64,000 nucleotides of DNA from positions 32,412 through 96,411 of the forward strand of contig JAXMOA010000021.1 in NCBI GenBank assembly GCA_034670145.1. Reading direction: 5' to 3'. Positions 1 to 8,715 of the stretch are shown piece after piece. A program made the position numbers and the translations under genes. Positions within the stretch are counted from its first letter, which is position 1. The number at the start of each line of letters is the position of its first letter. The stretch is from HXMU1420-2 sp034670145 (GTDB lineage Bacteria; Pseudomonadota; Alphaproteobacteria; Rhodobacterales; Rhodobacteraceae). A model generated the notes under the pieces. The model searched no databases, was not told where the DNA came from, and was given only the letters and a program-made list of their open reading frames with translations.

Positions 1-796
1 GCGCATCGAAAAAGGCAAATGCCATTTCCCAAATGTAATAAAGGATCAACTTGGACGCATCCGACGGCCCGCCCTTGGTCAGAATGAACAGATGATCAAT
101 TAGCTTGACCGAATTGATCATGGCGTTGACGGCGATGAACAATGTGGTTGGCATCAGCAATGGCAATACGATCCGGCGGGTATAGGTCCAGCGGCTGGCC
201 CCTTCGATATCGGCGGCCTCTTTGAGGTCCTCTGGAATCGTCTGCAAAGCGGCGAGATAGAAGATCATGAAAAACCCCGCCTCCTTCCAGATTGTCACAA
301 TTATGATGGCCCACAGCGCGGTTTCTGGCTGACCCAACCAATTGACCGATGGTAGGCCGAACAGGCTGCCGATCTGATCCAGAACTCCCAGACCCGGTGT
401 GTAAAAGAACAGCCAAAGGTTGGCCGCAGCAATCATCGGCAAAACGGTCGGCGTAAAATAGGCGGTCCGCACAAAGCCACGCGCCGAGATTTTCGAATTG
501 GCCCAAAGCGCCATCGACAAGGCAATGAATATCGACACCGGGATCGTCACACCCGCATACAAAAGGTTGTTCTTGACCACGATCCAAAAGGTCGGGTCGG
601 CGAACAGATCCGTATAATTCTCTGTGCCAACAAACTCCGCAGGGCGACGACGGGTCCCACGCGAAAACGCGCTAGACCAAAGGGTTGCGATCGACGGATA
701 AAATGCAAACAGAGTCAGAAGCACAGCAGCAGGCGACAGCAACAGCCAGCCATAAATGGCCTGCCTGCGACGTTCTAGGTTGATATGAGACGACAT
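1..796 (-). CDS. ugpA: ABC transporter permease, UgpA/MalF type (3' end outside window)
   Basis: This is an inner-membrane permease of a binding-protein-dependent importer, probably for glycerol-3-phosphate, glycerophosphodiesters or a sugar. The reverse strand from 796 reads MSSHINLERRRQAIYGWLLL and continues through hydrophobic segments. The typical transporter loop (EAADIEGASRW, then LPLLMPTT) appears near residues 205-225, and the frame is still open at base 1. The family is usually about 290-300 residues, so roughly the last 10% plus any following permease gene lies outside the window. It follows the substrate-binding protein gene by 61 bp and shares its operon. The family is clear, but the substrate is inferred only from the neighbours. 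Confidence 0.85.
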   Translation of the reverse strand, partial: MSSHINLERRRQAIYGWLLLSPAAVLLTLFAFYPSIATLWSSAFSRGTRRRPAEFVGTENYTDLFADPTFWIVVKNNLLYAGVTIPVSIFIALSMALWANSKISARGFVRTAYFTPTVLPMIAAANLWLFFYTPGLGVLDQIGSLFGLPSVNWLGQPETALWAIIIVTIWKEAGFFMIFYLAALQTIPEDLKEAADIEGASRWTYTRRIVLPLLMPTTLFIAVNAMINSVKLIDHLFILTKGGPSDASKLILYYIWEMAFAFFDA

Positions 797-857
797 GCTG
801 GCTCCGCTTGGCTGGTTCAGGTGGGCCGACGCATAATGCATCGGCCCAGGCTGAGGT

Positions 858-2126
858 TTACTGGTAGTCCCGCAGCAAACGCACCGCCGCAGCTTGCGCC
901 TCGGCCAAAGCATCAGCCGGCTCTTTCGCACCGGTCAAAGCGGACTGGATCGCATTGTTCAGGCCATCACGAACACGCGCCGTCTCAAACGTCGAGAATT
1001 CGGCAACAGCATTCTCCAGCTGATTGCGCGCCACCAGGGCCGGTGGAAACTCAGCCGTATAAGCCTTAAGCGCTTCGGTCTCATATGCGGCGGGCGAGAC
1101 GCCCATATAACCGGTGCCGATGGACCATGCCGCAGCCTGTTCAGGCGAGGTCATGAATTGCATCAGCTTGAGCGCTGCCGCCCGTTCTTCTTCGGTGGTG
1201 TCCTTGAACATATAGAAGTTACCGCCACCGGTTGGCGAACCCTTGCGAACATTGGCTGGCAATTCCGCGACACCAAAATCAAAACTGGCACCTTTTTTCA
1301 CCGCCGTCAGGTTACCGGTCGAGTGCCACATCATCGCTGTCTGACCTTCCAGGAACGCCTGGCGCAATGTGCCCCATTCAACCGTGCCTGTTGGCATGAT
1401 GCCATGCTCGGTCGACAGCGACTTCCAGAATTCCAGTGTTTCAACAACCGTCGGATCGTCAAAATATGTGGTCAGCCCATCGCCGGACATCACCTCTTTG
1501 CCGTTTTGAATCGCCAGCGCCTGGAACATCCAATACGGATACCCGGTCGACGGGATCATCAGGCCATAGGTGTCACCTTTGGTCAAAGCCTTGCCCATCT
1601 CGATCATCTCGTCCCAGGTGGTCGGCGGCGCCTCGGGATCCAGCCCCGCAGCACGGAACAAATCCTTGTTGTAATAGGCAACAATGGTCGAACGCTGGAA
1701 CGGAATGCCCCATGTCTTGCCCTCGATTTTCCCGTTCGCCATCAAGGCCGGATAGAAACTGTCCAGCCATGCCTTGTCGGCATCAGTCGTGGCCACGTCC
1801 TCGAACGGCAGGATCAGCTCCTGCTCGATCAGGTCGTAGGCATCAATCGAGAACATCACAGCCAGTTGCGCCGGCTCACCCGAGGCAAGCGCCGACAGCG
1901 CGCGCACACGTGTGTCATCGTAGTTGCCCGAATAGATCGCATTCACCTTGATGTCAGGGTTTGCGGCCTCAAAATCGGCAACAATGCCATCCACCACTTC
2001 GGTCAGCGCCCCACCGACCGCAATCGGGTAGTACATGGTCAATTCTGTCTCGGCACTGGCAGGTGCAGCCAGACCAACAGCCATCGCAGTGGCCAGCCCC
2101 AGCCCCTTGGGCAATAATAGTTTCAC
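858..2126 (-). CDS. ugpB: ABC transporter substrate-binding protein, UgpB-like
   Basis: This is a periplasmic solute-binding protein (extracellular family 1). I chose the GTG at 2126 because GGAGAG lies about 5 bases upstream; an in-frame ATG at 2138 is the alternative. The N-terminus is a signal peptide (MKLLLPKGLGLATAMAVGLA, cleavage after PASA). UgpB-like landmarks follow: a GNYDDTRVRAL segment, FQRSTIVAYYNKDLFRAAGL, a PPTTWDEM motif, and the late GTGYMGVSPAAYE segment. Length (about 422 residues) fits the family. The gene sits between the ATPase and permease genes. Glycerol-3-phosphate or a glycerophosphodiester is the likeliest ligand by resemblance to UgpB, but a sugar is possible. Confidence 0.82.
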   Translation of the reverse strand: MKLLLPKGLGLATAMAVGLAAPASAETELTMYYPIAVGGALTEVVDGIVADFEAANPDIKVNAIYSGNYDDTRVRALSALASGEPAQLAVMFSIDAYDLIEQELILPFEDVATTDADKAWLDSFYPALMANGKIEGKTWGIPFQRSTIVAYYNKDLFRAAGLDPEAPPTTWDEMIEMGKALTKGDTYGLMIPSTGYPYWMFQALAIQNGKEVMSGDGLTTYFDDPTVVETLEFWKSLSTEHGIMPTGTVEWGTLRQAFLEGQTAMMWHSTGNLTAVKKGASFDFGVAELPANVRKGSPTGGGNFYMFKDTTEEERAAALKLMQFMTSPEQAAAWSIGTGYMGVSPAAYETEALKAYTAEFPPALVARNQLENAVAEFSTFETARVRDGLNNAIQSALTGAKEPADALAEAQAAAVRLLRDYQ

Positions 2127-2178
2127 GTCTCTCTCCATTCGTTGTTTGGTCGTAAAAAGTCCCAGCCGGGTAGCAACC

Positions 2179-3195
2179 CTACCCGGCCAAACGTTGGCCT
2201 GCTGCGTCAAAGACATGCAGATTTTCGTCCAGGAAAGTGATGTCGATCTCGTTGCCTTCCGGCATCATCGACAGGCCTGGTTTCAACACGCACAGCCCTG
2301 CGGCCCCCGCGTGATCAAGACCGATCAGCGTTTCTGCCCCCAGGAATTCACTTTCATTGACAGTGCAACTCATTCGCCCTTCGCCCTTGGGGACGATGCT
2401 GATGTTTTCGGCGCGAATGCCGATGGTCTTGTCCGTGCCAAAACCACTCAGAACCGTAGAGTCGATCAACGCCATCGGGGGCGCTCCCACGAACTCCGCG
2501 ACAAAGGTATTGCTTGGTCTGCCATACAGATCCTCTGGCGCCCCGACCTGCTGGATGTGCCCATCCTTCATCAGCACAACCGTATCGGCCATGCTCATCG
2601 CTTCGGTCTGGTCGTGCGTGACGTAAACGACCGTAATACCCAGATCTCTTTGCAGTTTCTTGATATCCTTGCGAACGGCATTGCGCAGCTTCGCGTCCAG
2701 GTTGGACAAAGGTTCATCCATCAGGCACAGGCGTTGCCCTGCAACAATCGCCCGGGCCAGAGCGACACGTTGGCGTTGCCCGCCAGAAAGTTCACCGGGC
2801 TTGCGATCTTCAAGACCCAGCAGCCCGGTAATTTCCAGCGCGCGGTGCAATTTCTTCTGACGCTCAGCCTTTGCTACCCGCCGGACCTTCAGGCCGAACA
2901 CCACGTTCTCAGCCACAGAAAGATGCGGGAAAAGCGCATAAGACTGAAACACCATCGACAGGTTCCGATCCGATGCGGCGCTTGTCGTGACATCCTTGTT
3001 GTCGATCAGGATCTTGCCCTCATCCGGCAATTCCAACCCGGCCAACAACCGCAACGTGGTAGATTTCCCGCACCCGGACGGGCCCAGCAACGCCGTAAAG
3101 CTGCCTTCCGTAATGTCGAGCGTGATACCCTCTACACCAAGCTGACCATTCCAGCGTTTTGCCACGCCGTCGAGTTTCACAAACGGAGTCGTCAT
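2179..3195 (-). CDS. ugpC: ABC transporter ATP-binding protein, UgpC/MsmX type
   Basis: This is the cytoplasmic ATPase of the importer. It shows Walker A GPSGCGKST near residue 39, the signature LSGGQRQRVALARA, Walker B with CLMDEPLSNLD, and the switch histidine in YVTHDQTEA. The C-terminal third is the TOBE/regulatory domain usual in the MalK/UgpC group, and the 338-residue length is normal. The start codon overlaps the stop of the upstream DeoR regulator gene (ATGA), so the two are translationally coupled. The order regulator, ATPase, binding protein, permease differs from E. coli ugpBAECQ. Confidence 0.88.
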   Translation of the reverse strand: MTTPFVKLDGVAKRWNGQLGVEGITLDITEGSFTALLGPSGCGKSTTLRLLAGLELPDEGKILIDNKDVTTSAASDRNLSMVFQSYALFPHLSVAENVVFGLKVRRVAKAERQKKLHRALEITGLLGLEDRKPGELSGGQRQRVALARAIVAGQRLCLMDEPLSNLDAKLRNAVRKDIKKLQRDLGITVVYVTHDQTEAMSMADTVVLMKDGHIQQVGAPEDLYGRPSNTFVAEFVGAPPMALIDSTVLSGFGTDKTIGIRAENISIVPKGEGRMSCTVNESEFLGAETLIGLDHAGAAGLCVLKPGLSMMPEGNEIDITFLDENLHVFDAAGQRLAG

Positions 3196-3971
3196 GTTAC
3201 ATTCCCTTCGGCCACCAGTAGCCGGTCGTTGATCTTGGTCAGCAGGCCTTCAAACCGGTCGCCTGGTCGTCGGTCGATAATGATCTGGTCAATGTCGGCG
3301 ATATTGCCCCCCAAAGCAGGCGCCTGACGTCCAAATTTCGAACCGTCGATCACAAGCAGCGACTGTCCCGCGTTTTCACAAATCTTTTGTGTCGCCCGGA
3401 CTTCAGTTGTGTGAAATTCCAAAAGACCCCCATCGTCGGCGATGCCCGCGGCCCCGAAAACAGCAAAATCCGCCCGAAAGCGCCCAAAGAAATCCAGAAC
3501 CTCGTTGCCCATGATATCCCGATCCGGCAAACGCACTTCGCCTCCGGGCAGGATGATCCGGTTGGAAACATCCTCGCTCAACGCCATCGCCGCACTCAGA
3601 TTGTTGGTAATAACCGTCAGACCTTTGTGGGAACGCAACGCCTGGGCGACACTCAACGGGGTCGAACCGATGGAAATGAACAGCGTAGAGCCATCAGGTA
3701 TCAGCTTTGCCGCCGCCTCCCCTATCGCACGCTTGCCCATAAGGTTGGTGCCCGCCCGTTGATCAAATGGCGTATTCAGAAACTCTTCGCTCAGCTCAAT
3801 CCGGCCATGGACGCGGTGCAGCATGTCGCTTTCACACAACGCATCCACATCGCGGCGAATGGTCTGCATGGACATATCAAAACGCTCCGCCAAAGAGCCA
3901 ACAGTCACCGCGCCTCGCTCAAAGACCAGAGCCGAGATCGCCTTGCGCCGTCTGTGCTTCTTTGATGACAT
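3192..3971 (-). CDS. DeoR/GlpR-family transcriptional regulator
   Basis: This is a repressor of the DeoR family. An N-terminal winged helix-turn-helix (residues about 5-60, with MSMQTIRRDVDAL as recognition region) is followed by the DeoR sensor domain, which binds phosphorylated sugars or polyols (IGSTPLSVAQAL, TNNLSAAMAL, LPGGEV, then DGSKFG near the end). The frame is open further upstream, but ATG 3971 gives the canonical N-terminus (MSSKKHRRRKAI) and has a GGGGGTGGG stretch just upstream. It leads the importer operon and diverges from the HAD hydrolase gene. It probably controls both through the inverted AAAACAACAAAA/TTTTGTTGTTTT boxes between them. The effector is not evident. Confidence 0.85.
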   Translation of the reverse strand: MSSKKHRRRKAISALVFERGAVTVGSLAERFDMSMQTIRRDVDALCESDMLHRVHGRIELSEEFLNTPFDQRAGTNLMGKRAIGEAAAKLIPDGSTLFISIGSTPLSVAQALRSHKGLTVITNNLSAAMALSEDVSNRIILPGGEVRLPDRDIMGNEVLDFFGRFRADFAVFGAAGIADDGGLLEFHTTEVRATQKICENAGQSLLVIDGSKFGRQAPALGGNIADIDQIIIDRRPGDRFEGLLTKINDRLLVAEGNVT

Positions 3972-4012
3972 CCCACCCCCGAACCTGCGTCCTGCGCAAC
4001 GGTAGGTGGGAT

Positions 4013-4137
4013 AAAACAACAAAACAACATTTATTTTGTCACTTTGCACCAAAATTGAGCAATAAACAAACGTAAACCCCCAATTTTCCACCCAATTTTG
4101 ACTCCATTTTCTCAAATTTGGCATTTTGTTGTTTTCG
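4013..4137. promoter_or_regulatory. divergent promoter region with inverted 12-mers, probable DeoR operators
   Basis: AAAACAACAAAA at 4013-4024 (running on to CAACA) and its exact reverse complement TTTTGTTGTTTT at 4124-4135 flank an AT-rich 100-bp stretch between the DeoR regulator and HAD hydrolase genes. The two boxes lie proximal to the two divergent genes. That suits a regulator binding both sites and looping. A DNA-binding assay would be needed to confirm it. Confidence 0.5.
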
Positions 4138-4205
4138 CTTTCACTCCGGCCACATTCCTTTAAACTGTGCGCCAAGGGACCCAGCTCCAAATGAAACGGG
4201 GAAGA

Positions 4206-5090
4206 ATGCTGACGACACAGTCGATCTTTGATCGCTATCAAGAGGTCCGCGCGCGGCTTCCACATGTAACGGCCCGCGATGACACGCTCGAAATCGGGTC
4301 ATTGCTGGACATAGCTGATCAGGTCGAAGCCTTTGTTTTCGATGCATTTGGCGTCTTGAATGTGGGCGACACGATGATCCCCGGCGCAGATACAAGGCTA
4401 GACCAATTGCGCGCACGTGGCTGCGCCATTCGCATTCTGACCAATGCGGCCAGTTATGACCGCAACGGCGCCATCGCCAAATTCCAGCATCTGGGACTGC
4501 GGATCGAGGACGACGAAATCATCACCAGCCGAGAGGCCGCCCTTCAAAGCCTCGGACAGGGCCACTGGGGCGTGATCGCCGCTGCCTCCGATCCGCTGGG
4601 CGATCTCCCCCAAAACGTGACCCGCCTCCGGGACACGGCCCAGGACTATGACGGTGTGGATCAATTCCTGTTCCTCTCTACCGCAGACTGGACCACCTCG
4701 CGACAGAACATGTTGCAAGCCTCCATGCAGCGCCACCCGCGCCCGCTGCGGATCGCAAACGCAGACCTCGCCGCCCCTCGCGACAATGGTTTTTCCGTCG
4801 AACCGGGGCATTTTGGCCATCAAATGGCCGACCAGTTCCCCAACCACGTTCAGTTCTTCGGAAAACCCTTCCCAGAGGTCTATGATCTTGTCGAAGCGTC
4901 GCTGCCACAGATGCCTTTGAACCGGATTGCGATGTGCGGCGACACGCTGCACACGGATATCCTGGGTGCCGCCGCCCGAGGATGGCGCACCGTTCTGGTG
5001 ACACAGGATGGTCTGTTTGCAGGCCATGACACACAGCCCTTCTCAAAACAGTCCCACCTCTTTGCAGATTGGCGCCTGAAGCGGATCTGA
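4206..5090 (+). CDS. HAD-superfamily hydrolase, NagD-like
   Basis: This is a predicted phosphatase-type hydrolase of about 294 residues. The HAD motif I is FDAFGVLNVG (Asp46). The second acidic residue usual in phosphatases (DxD) is Phe48, as in haloacid-dehalogenase-like members, so the chemistry is uncertain. Motif II is ILTNAAS, motif III lies in FGKPFPEVYD, and motif IV is CGDTLHTDILGAAARGW; this set matches the NagD/sugar-phosphatase branch. I chose ATG 4206 because GGGGA lies 5 bases upstream; an ATG at 4191 is also in frame. It diverges from the ugp-type operon and may act on the imported phosphate ester. A truncated homologue is the fifth gene of the phn-type operon at 50758. Confidence 0.75.
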   Translation: MLTTQSIFDRYQEVRARLPHVTARDDTLEIGSLLDIADQVEAFVFDAFGVLNVGDTMIPGADTRLDQLRARGCAIRILTNAASYDRNGAIAKFQHLGLRIEDDEIITSREAALQSLGQGHWGVIAAASDPLGDLPQNVTRLRDTAQDYDGVDQFLFLSTADWTTSRQNMLQASMQRHPRPLRIANADLAAPRDNGFSVEPGHFGHQMADQFPNHVQFFGKPFPEVYDLVEASLPQMPLNRIAMCGDTLHTDILGAAARGWRTVLVTQDGLFAGHDTQPFSKQSHLFADWRLKRI

Positions 5091-5384
5091 CCTGCCGTGC
5101 CTGTGCACCGGATGCGTTTGGGACAACCGTGTTTCGATTTGGCAACAAATTGGCGTTGCACGTTTCGGGCGATTGAACGACTCAAACAACTGAATTATCC
5201 AACACACTCCAATCGGTCCAACGGACCCAAATCGCGACCTCGAACCAGGAAAGGGTCAAACATGCATCTTTGTCGCCACACCCTTTCGGGGCTGATCGAG
5301 ACCTAGGCTGAATTCAGCACAGGTTTGATCCAATTCGCTGGCGCACAGTCGGCGCATCTCCATACGATTATTGGGTACGACCAA
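5091..5384. other. intergenic stretch, nothing recognised
   Basis: These 294 bases precede rtcB. I see no RNA gene, convincing hairpin or short coding sequence. A TTG at 5325 is in frame with rtcB but has no good ribosome site. Confidence 0.4.
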
Positions 5385-6518
5385 ATGGGCAATTCTGTCT
5401 TGGGTGGTCGCACGCCTGCCATATCCGGCGGCGGCACCATCACCAAATTCTACACATCCTCCAGCTGGATCGAAGGACGCGCGGAACAACAACTCCAGGA
5501 AATCGCCGGCCTGCCCGGTGTGCAAAAAACGGCGGCATTCCCTGACCTGCATGCCGGAAGCTTCGGACCGGTTGGTTGCGCCGTTCTCGCAGATCGGATT
5601 TTTCCGCAGCTGATCGGCTCTGACATCGGCTGCGGCATGTCCCTGTTCCAGCTGGATCTGCCCCACCGCAGACTAAAGCTGGAAAAAACGCTGCGCCGCA
5701 TGCGGGCCTTGGGCGAACCGACATCACAGGATCACCGTGGGCGCCTCGAGGACGCAGGCCTGCAACCTGACCTTTTCGCCAACTCTCTGGGCACAGTCGG
5801 CGGCGGCAATCACTTTTGCGAGGTGCAAACCCTGGCTCAGGCCGAGGACCGTCTCGGCTTTGACCGGTCACGCCTGTATCTGCTGGTCCATTCCGGATCA
5901 CGCGGGTTTGGAAGCGCCATTCTGGGCGCCATCCCGCAACATGCCTTCACCGGCCTGCCAGCAGATGGCGACCTGGCACAGCACTATCTGCTAGATCATG
6001 ACCGGGCTGTTCGCTGGGCCAGCCTCAACCGCCAAATCATTGCCGAACGCGCAGCCGAGGCTATGCGAACCGACCTGACCCTGTTGGTGGATTCCCCTCA
6101 CAACCTGCTGGCACAGCACGGCAGCGCCTGGCTGCATCGCAAAGGCGCTGCCGCTGCGGACCAGGCGCTTGTTCCACTTGCCGGGTCCCGCGCCACGGCC
6201 AGCTACCTGATGTCGCCAACCGGCCACCCAGATGCCCTGAACAGCCTGGCCCATGGTGCCGGACGGCGATATGACAGGTCTTCCATGCATGGCCGCCTGC
6301 GCGCCAAACGATCTGATATCGAAGCCATGCAGCGTACTCCGTTTGGCGGGCGCATCCTGTGTGAAGATCGCGATCTTCTGATCGAAGAGGCGCCCCTGGC
6401 CTACAAATCCTCAAAGGCCGTCGCCAAGGACCTGACGCAAACCGGCGCTGCCGAATGTGTGGCAGAATTCCATCCGCTCCTGACCTTCAAAAAGACACGC
6501 AAAGAGAGGCAGACATGA
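5385..6518 (+). CDS. rtcB: RtcB-family RNA ligase (PrfH-associated RtcB2 type)
   Basis: This is a GTP- and Mn2+-dependent RNA ligase that joins 2',3'-cyclic-phosphate (3'-phosphate) ends to 5'-OH ends. Visible are the metal-site motif SDIGCGM (residues 79-85, Cys83), GGGNHFCEV, HSGSRGFGS, the PLAGSRATASYLM segment and the HGAGRRYDRS motif whose histidine accepts GMP. At about 377 residues it is shorter than canonical RtcB (about 400-480), as expected for the prfH-linked subfamily. Start ATG 5385 gives MGNSVLGG; an upstream TTG at 5325 is less likely. The stop overlaps the prfH start (ATGA), so the pair is co-translated. In E. coli this pair has been reported to repair rRNA cleaved in the decoding centre. 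Confidence 0.88.
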   Translation: MGNSVLGGRTPAISGGGTITKFYTSSSWIEGRAEQQLQEIAGLPGVQKTAAFPDLHAGSFGPVGCAVLADRIFPQLIGSDIGCGMSLFQLDLPHRRLKLEKTLRRMRALGEPTSQDHRGRLEDAGLQPDLFANSLGTVGGGNHFCEVQTLAQAEDRLGFDRSRLYLLVHSGSRGFGSAILGAIPQHAFTGLPADGDLAQHYLLDHDRAVRWASLNRQIIAERAAEAMRTDLTLLVDSPHNLLAQHGSAWLHRKGAAAADQALVPLAGSRATASYLMSPTGHPDALNSLAHGAGRRYDRSSMHGRLRAKRSDIEAMQRTPFGGRILCEDRDLLIEEAPLAYKSSKAVAKDLTQTGAAECVAEFHPLLTFKKTRKERQT

Positions 6519-7156
6519 CCGCAACTGACCATATCTCGCTCTTTGTCACCAGCGGCAATGGCCCTGCGGAATGTCAGCAGGCCGTTGCCAAAGTGCTGGA
6601 CGCCATGCGCCAAGCTGCTGAAATCTCCGCCCTGGATTTTGACTCCAGCGGATCAGCGACCAGACATGGGTTCAAATCCGCCGTCATCGTGATCAGCGGC
6701 ACCAACGCGCAGGCCTTTGCCAATACCTGGCGCGGCACTATCCAATGGCGCGCCAAAAGCAGTCTGCGCGCACATCACAAGCGCGCCAATTGGTTCATCG
6801 GCATTTTTGACCTTCCCCAGCCTGTGCAGATGCCCGCGCCGATCCGCGAAACTGATGTTGCCTATGAATCCTTCCGCGCAGGCGGTCCCGGCGGGCAACA
6901 TCAAAACACCACAGACAGCGCCGTGCGCGCCACTCATCGGCCCACCGGCCTATCGGCCACCGCTCGCGAAGAACGCTCCCAGCATCGCAATAAATCGCTG
7001 GCGCTAAAACGTTTGCATCAGCTGATCACAGCCGAGGTCGCAGCAAATGAAGAAGCCCTGAAAGCCCAGCGAAACCACCTGCATCATGCGCTGGAACGCG
7101 GCAATCCTGTGCGTTGCTTCAAGGGGCCAAATTTCCTCGAAGAAAGGCGGGGGTAA
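6515..7156 (+). CDS. prfH: peptide chain release factor homologue PrfH
   Basis: This release-factor-like protein of 213 residues has the catalytic GGQ loop at 126-128 (RAGGPGGQHQ) in the domain that enters the peptidyl-transferase centre, and a basic C-terminal tail. As in PrfH generally, it lacks most of RF1/RF2, including an obvious stop-codon-reading tripeptide. The start overlaps the rtcB stop by 4 bases. Published work on RtcB2-PrfH proposes that PrfH releases the peptide from ribosomes stalled by 16S rRNA cleavage so that RtcB can religate the RNA. The gene is followed by a strong symmetric hairpin at 7251. Confidence 0.88.
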   Translation: MTATDHISLFVTSGNGPAECQQAVAKVLDAMRQAAEISALDFDSSGSATRHGFKSAVIVISGTNAQAFANTWRGTIQWRAKSSLRAHHKRANWFIGIFDLPQPVQMPAPIRETDVAYESFRAGGPGGQHQNTTDSAVRATHRPTGLSATAREERSQHRNKSLALKRLHQLITAEVAANEEALKAQRNHLHHALERGNPVRCFKGPNFLEERRG

Positions 7157-7250
7157 AATGGACCTGACACAATGGCCAGAAGCCTCTTCATCCCCGGTCT
7201 GACGGCGAATAATCGCGGCCAAACCTGTCAACAAGCCTGCACCTCGGAAG

Positions 7251-7273
7251 GGGCAGAACACCGTTCTGCCCCG
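7251..7273. terminator. symmetric hairpin between convergent genes
   Basis: GGGGCAGAAC, a 3-base loop ACC, then the exact complement GTTCTGCCCC form a perfect 10-bp stem. It lies between the convergent prfH and otnI ends. No T-run follows, so it may be a bidirectional 3'-end stabiliser or terminator. Confidence 0.65.
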
Positions 7274-7300
7274 CGCCGGACAACGGCAGCGCCAGACCAG

Positions 7301-8071
7301 TCAGTGGGCCAACAACGTCGACATCCACGACAACGACGCATCGGTATCCCCCTGCGGTTTGTACTCAGCCCCCAGCGGCACGTGCCACCCCATGGCCTCA
7401 ATCTCTGCAAACACGGCGCGATAGTCGGTGTCGCCATGATCCGGCGCGCCCCTGTCCGGGGTCGAGGCAAACTGGATATGCCCCACCATCGGCAATACCG
7501 CTTTCAGCCGCTCAATCACCGCACCCTCGGTCCGGCCGACATGATAGCAATCGAACATCAGCTTCAGGTTCCCGGCTCCAACAGCCTCAATAATCTCGAC
7601 GGCCTGCGCGGTATCCGCCAGAAAATAGCCCGGCGCATCATAGGCGTTCAGGGGCTCGATCAAGAGTATTACATCCTTTTGCGCCGCCCTGCCGCTGGCG
7701 TACTTCAGATTTTCAATGAACGTCATCCGCGCCTCGGGGCCCTCTGCGAACCCGGCCATAACATGAACCTTGCCTGCCTTGATCGCAGCGGCATAATCAA
7801 TTGCCTCGTCAATCGCTGCGCGCGCCTCTTGCTCTCGTCCCGGGATCGCGGACAGGCCATTGTCACCCGCGGCGACATCCCCCCGCCGCGTATTGAGGCC
7901 CAGCATGTCCAAACCCGTGTCTGCCAGCGCCACACGCATGTCATCCACCGGGACATCATAAGGCCAATGGCACTCAACCGCGTCGAACCCAGCCGCTTTC
8001 GCAGCCCGAATGGCGTCGGGCAAAGGGCGATCCGTCCACAGGAAACCAAGGTTGGCAGAAAATCGGGTCAT
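7301..8071 (-). CDS. otnI: 2-oxo-tetronate isomerase
   Basis: This TIM-barrel isomerase of the hydroxypyruvate isomerase family is expected to interconvert 2-oxo- and 3-oxo-tetronate. Landmarks are RFSANLGFLW at the N-terminus, LLIEPLNAYD, LMFDCYHVGR with active-site residues, and the terminal GAEYKPQG. About 256 residues is standard. ATG 8071 overlaps the otnC stop (ATGA); an ATG 9 bases further upstream is possible. Hydroxypyruvate isomerase (Hyi) is the closest alternative, but the kinase, decarboxylase and dehydrogenase genes in the same operon favour OtnI. Confidence 0.87.
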   Translation of the reverse strand: MTRFSANLGFLWTDRPLPDAIRAAKAAGFDAVECHWPYDVPVDDMRVALADTGLDMLGLNTRRGDVAAGDNGLSAIPGREQEARAAIDEAIDYAAAIKAGKVHVMAGFAEGPEARMTFIENLKYASGRAAQKDVILLIEPLNAYDAPGYFLADTAQAVEIIEAVGAGNLKLMFDCYHVGRTEGAVIERLKAVLPMVGHIQFASTPDRGAPDHGDTDYRAVFAEIEAMGWHVPLGAEYKPQGDTDASLSWMSTLLAH

Positions 8072-8715
8072 AGGTCCCACTCCACGTCAAATTTCGTGAC
8101 GACCGCCTGAACCTGATCATGCGTCAAAGCGTTTACATTAACCCCCCTTAACAGCATGGCCAGTCGGGCGGTTTGTTCCAGCTCTTCAATCGCATTGCAG
8201 GCCGCCTCCACCGTCTTTCCCGCCACAACCGGGCCGTGATTGGCCAGCATGACAGCGCTGCGTTTGCCCGCCAATCCGCGCACAGCCTCCCCCATGGCCG
8301 GATCGCCCGGCAAGAAAAAGGGCAACAGCTTGACCTTGCCCAGCTGCATGATCGCATAGGGTGTCAGCGGCGGCAGAAAGTCATCAACGTCAGCCTCTGG
8401 CATCATCGACCAGGCGACAGAGTGACAGGAATGCAGATGAACAACCGCCCCCGCCGTGCTGCGCGTATCGTAAAACGCCGTGTGCAAGGGCATTTCCTTG
8501 GTCGGCTTGTCACCAGAGATCAGATTGCCATCGCCGTCAAACCGGCTGAGCCGCCCCGGATCAAAACGACCAAAACTGGTGCCCGTCGGAGAAACCAACA
8601 GGCCACCGTCTTCGGTCCGGGCCGAGATGTTGCCAGTGCTGCCATGGGTCAGGCCCCGCTCAAACAACGATTGCGCCAACAGGCAGATCTGTTCGCGAAG
8701 CTTGGTCTCGGTCAT
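8068..8715 (-). CDS. otnC: 3-oxo-tetronate 4-phosphate decarboxylase
   Basis: This class II aldolase/adducin-fold enzyme is predicted to decarboxylate 3-oxo-tetronate 4-phosphate to dihydroxyacetone phosphate and CO2. The metal-binding histidines are in HLHSCHSVAW, the substrate phosphate loop is around GNISART and SPTGTSFGR, and a further histidine is in LANHGPVVAG. Length is 215 residues. It overlaps otnK upstream by ATGA and otnI downstream. A fuculose-phosphate aldolase is the generic alternative; the operon context decides. Confidence 0.87.
   Translation of the reverse strand: MTETKLREQICLLAQSLFERGLTHGSTGNISARTEDGGLLVSPTGTSFGRFDPGRLSRFDGDGNLISGDKPTKEMPLHTAFYDTRSTAGAVVHLHSCHSVAWSMMPEADVDDFLPPLTPYAIMQLGKVKLLPFFLPGDPAMGEAVRGLAGKRSAVMLANHGPVVAGKTVEAACNAIEELEQTARLAMLLRGVNVNALTHDQVQAVVTKFDVEWDL

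Noticed and set aside
894..2117. 407-residue plus-strand open frame
   Set aside because: It lies opposite the UgpB-like gene. The composition (Arg/His/Cys-rich, no motifs) is what antisense of a GC-rich gene gives.
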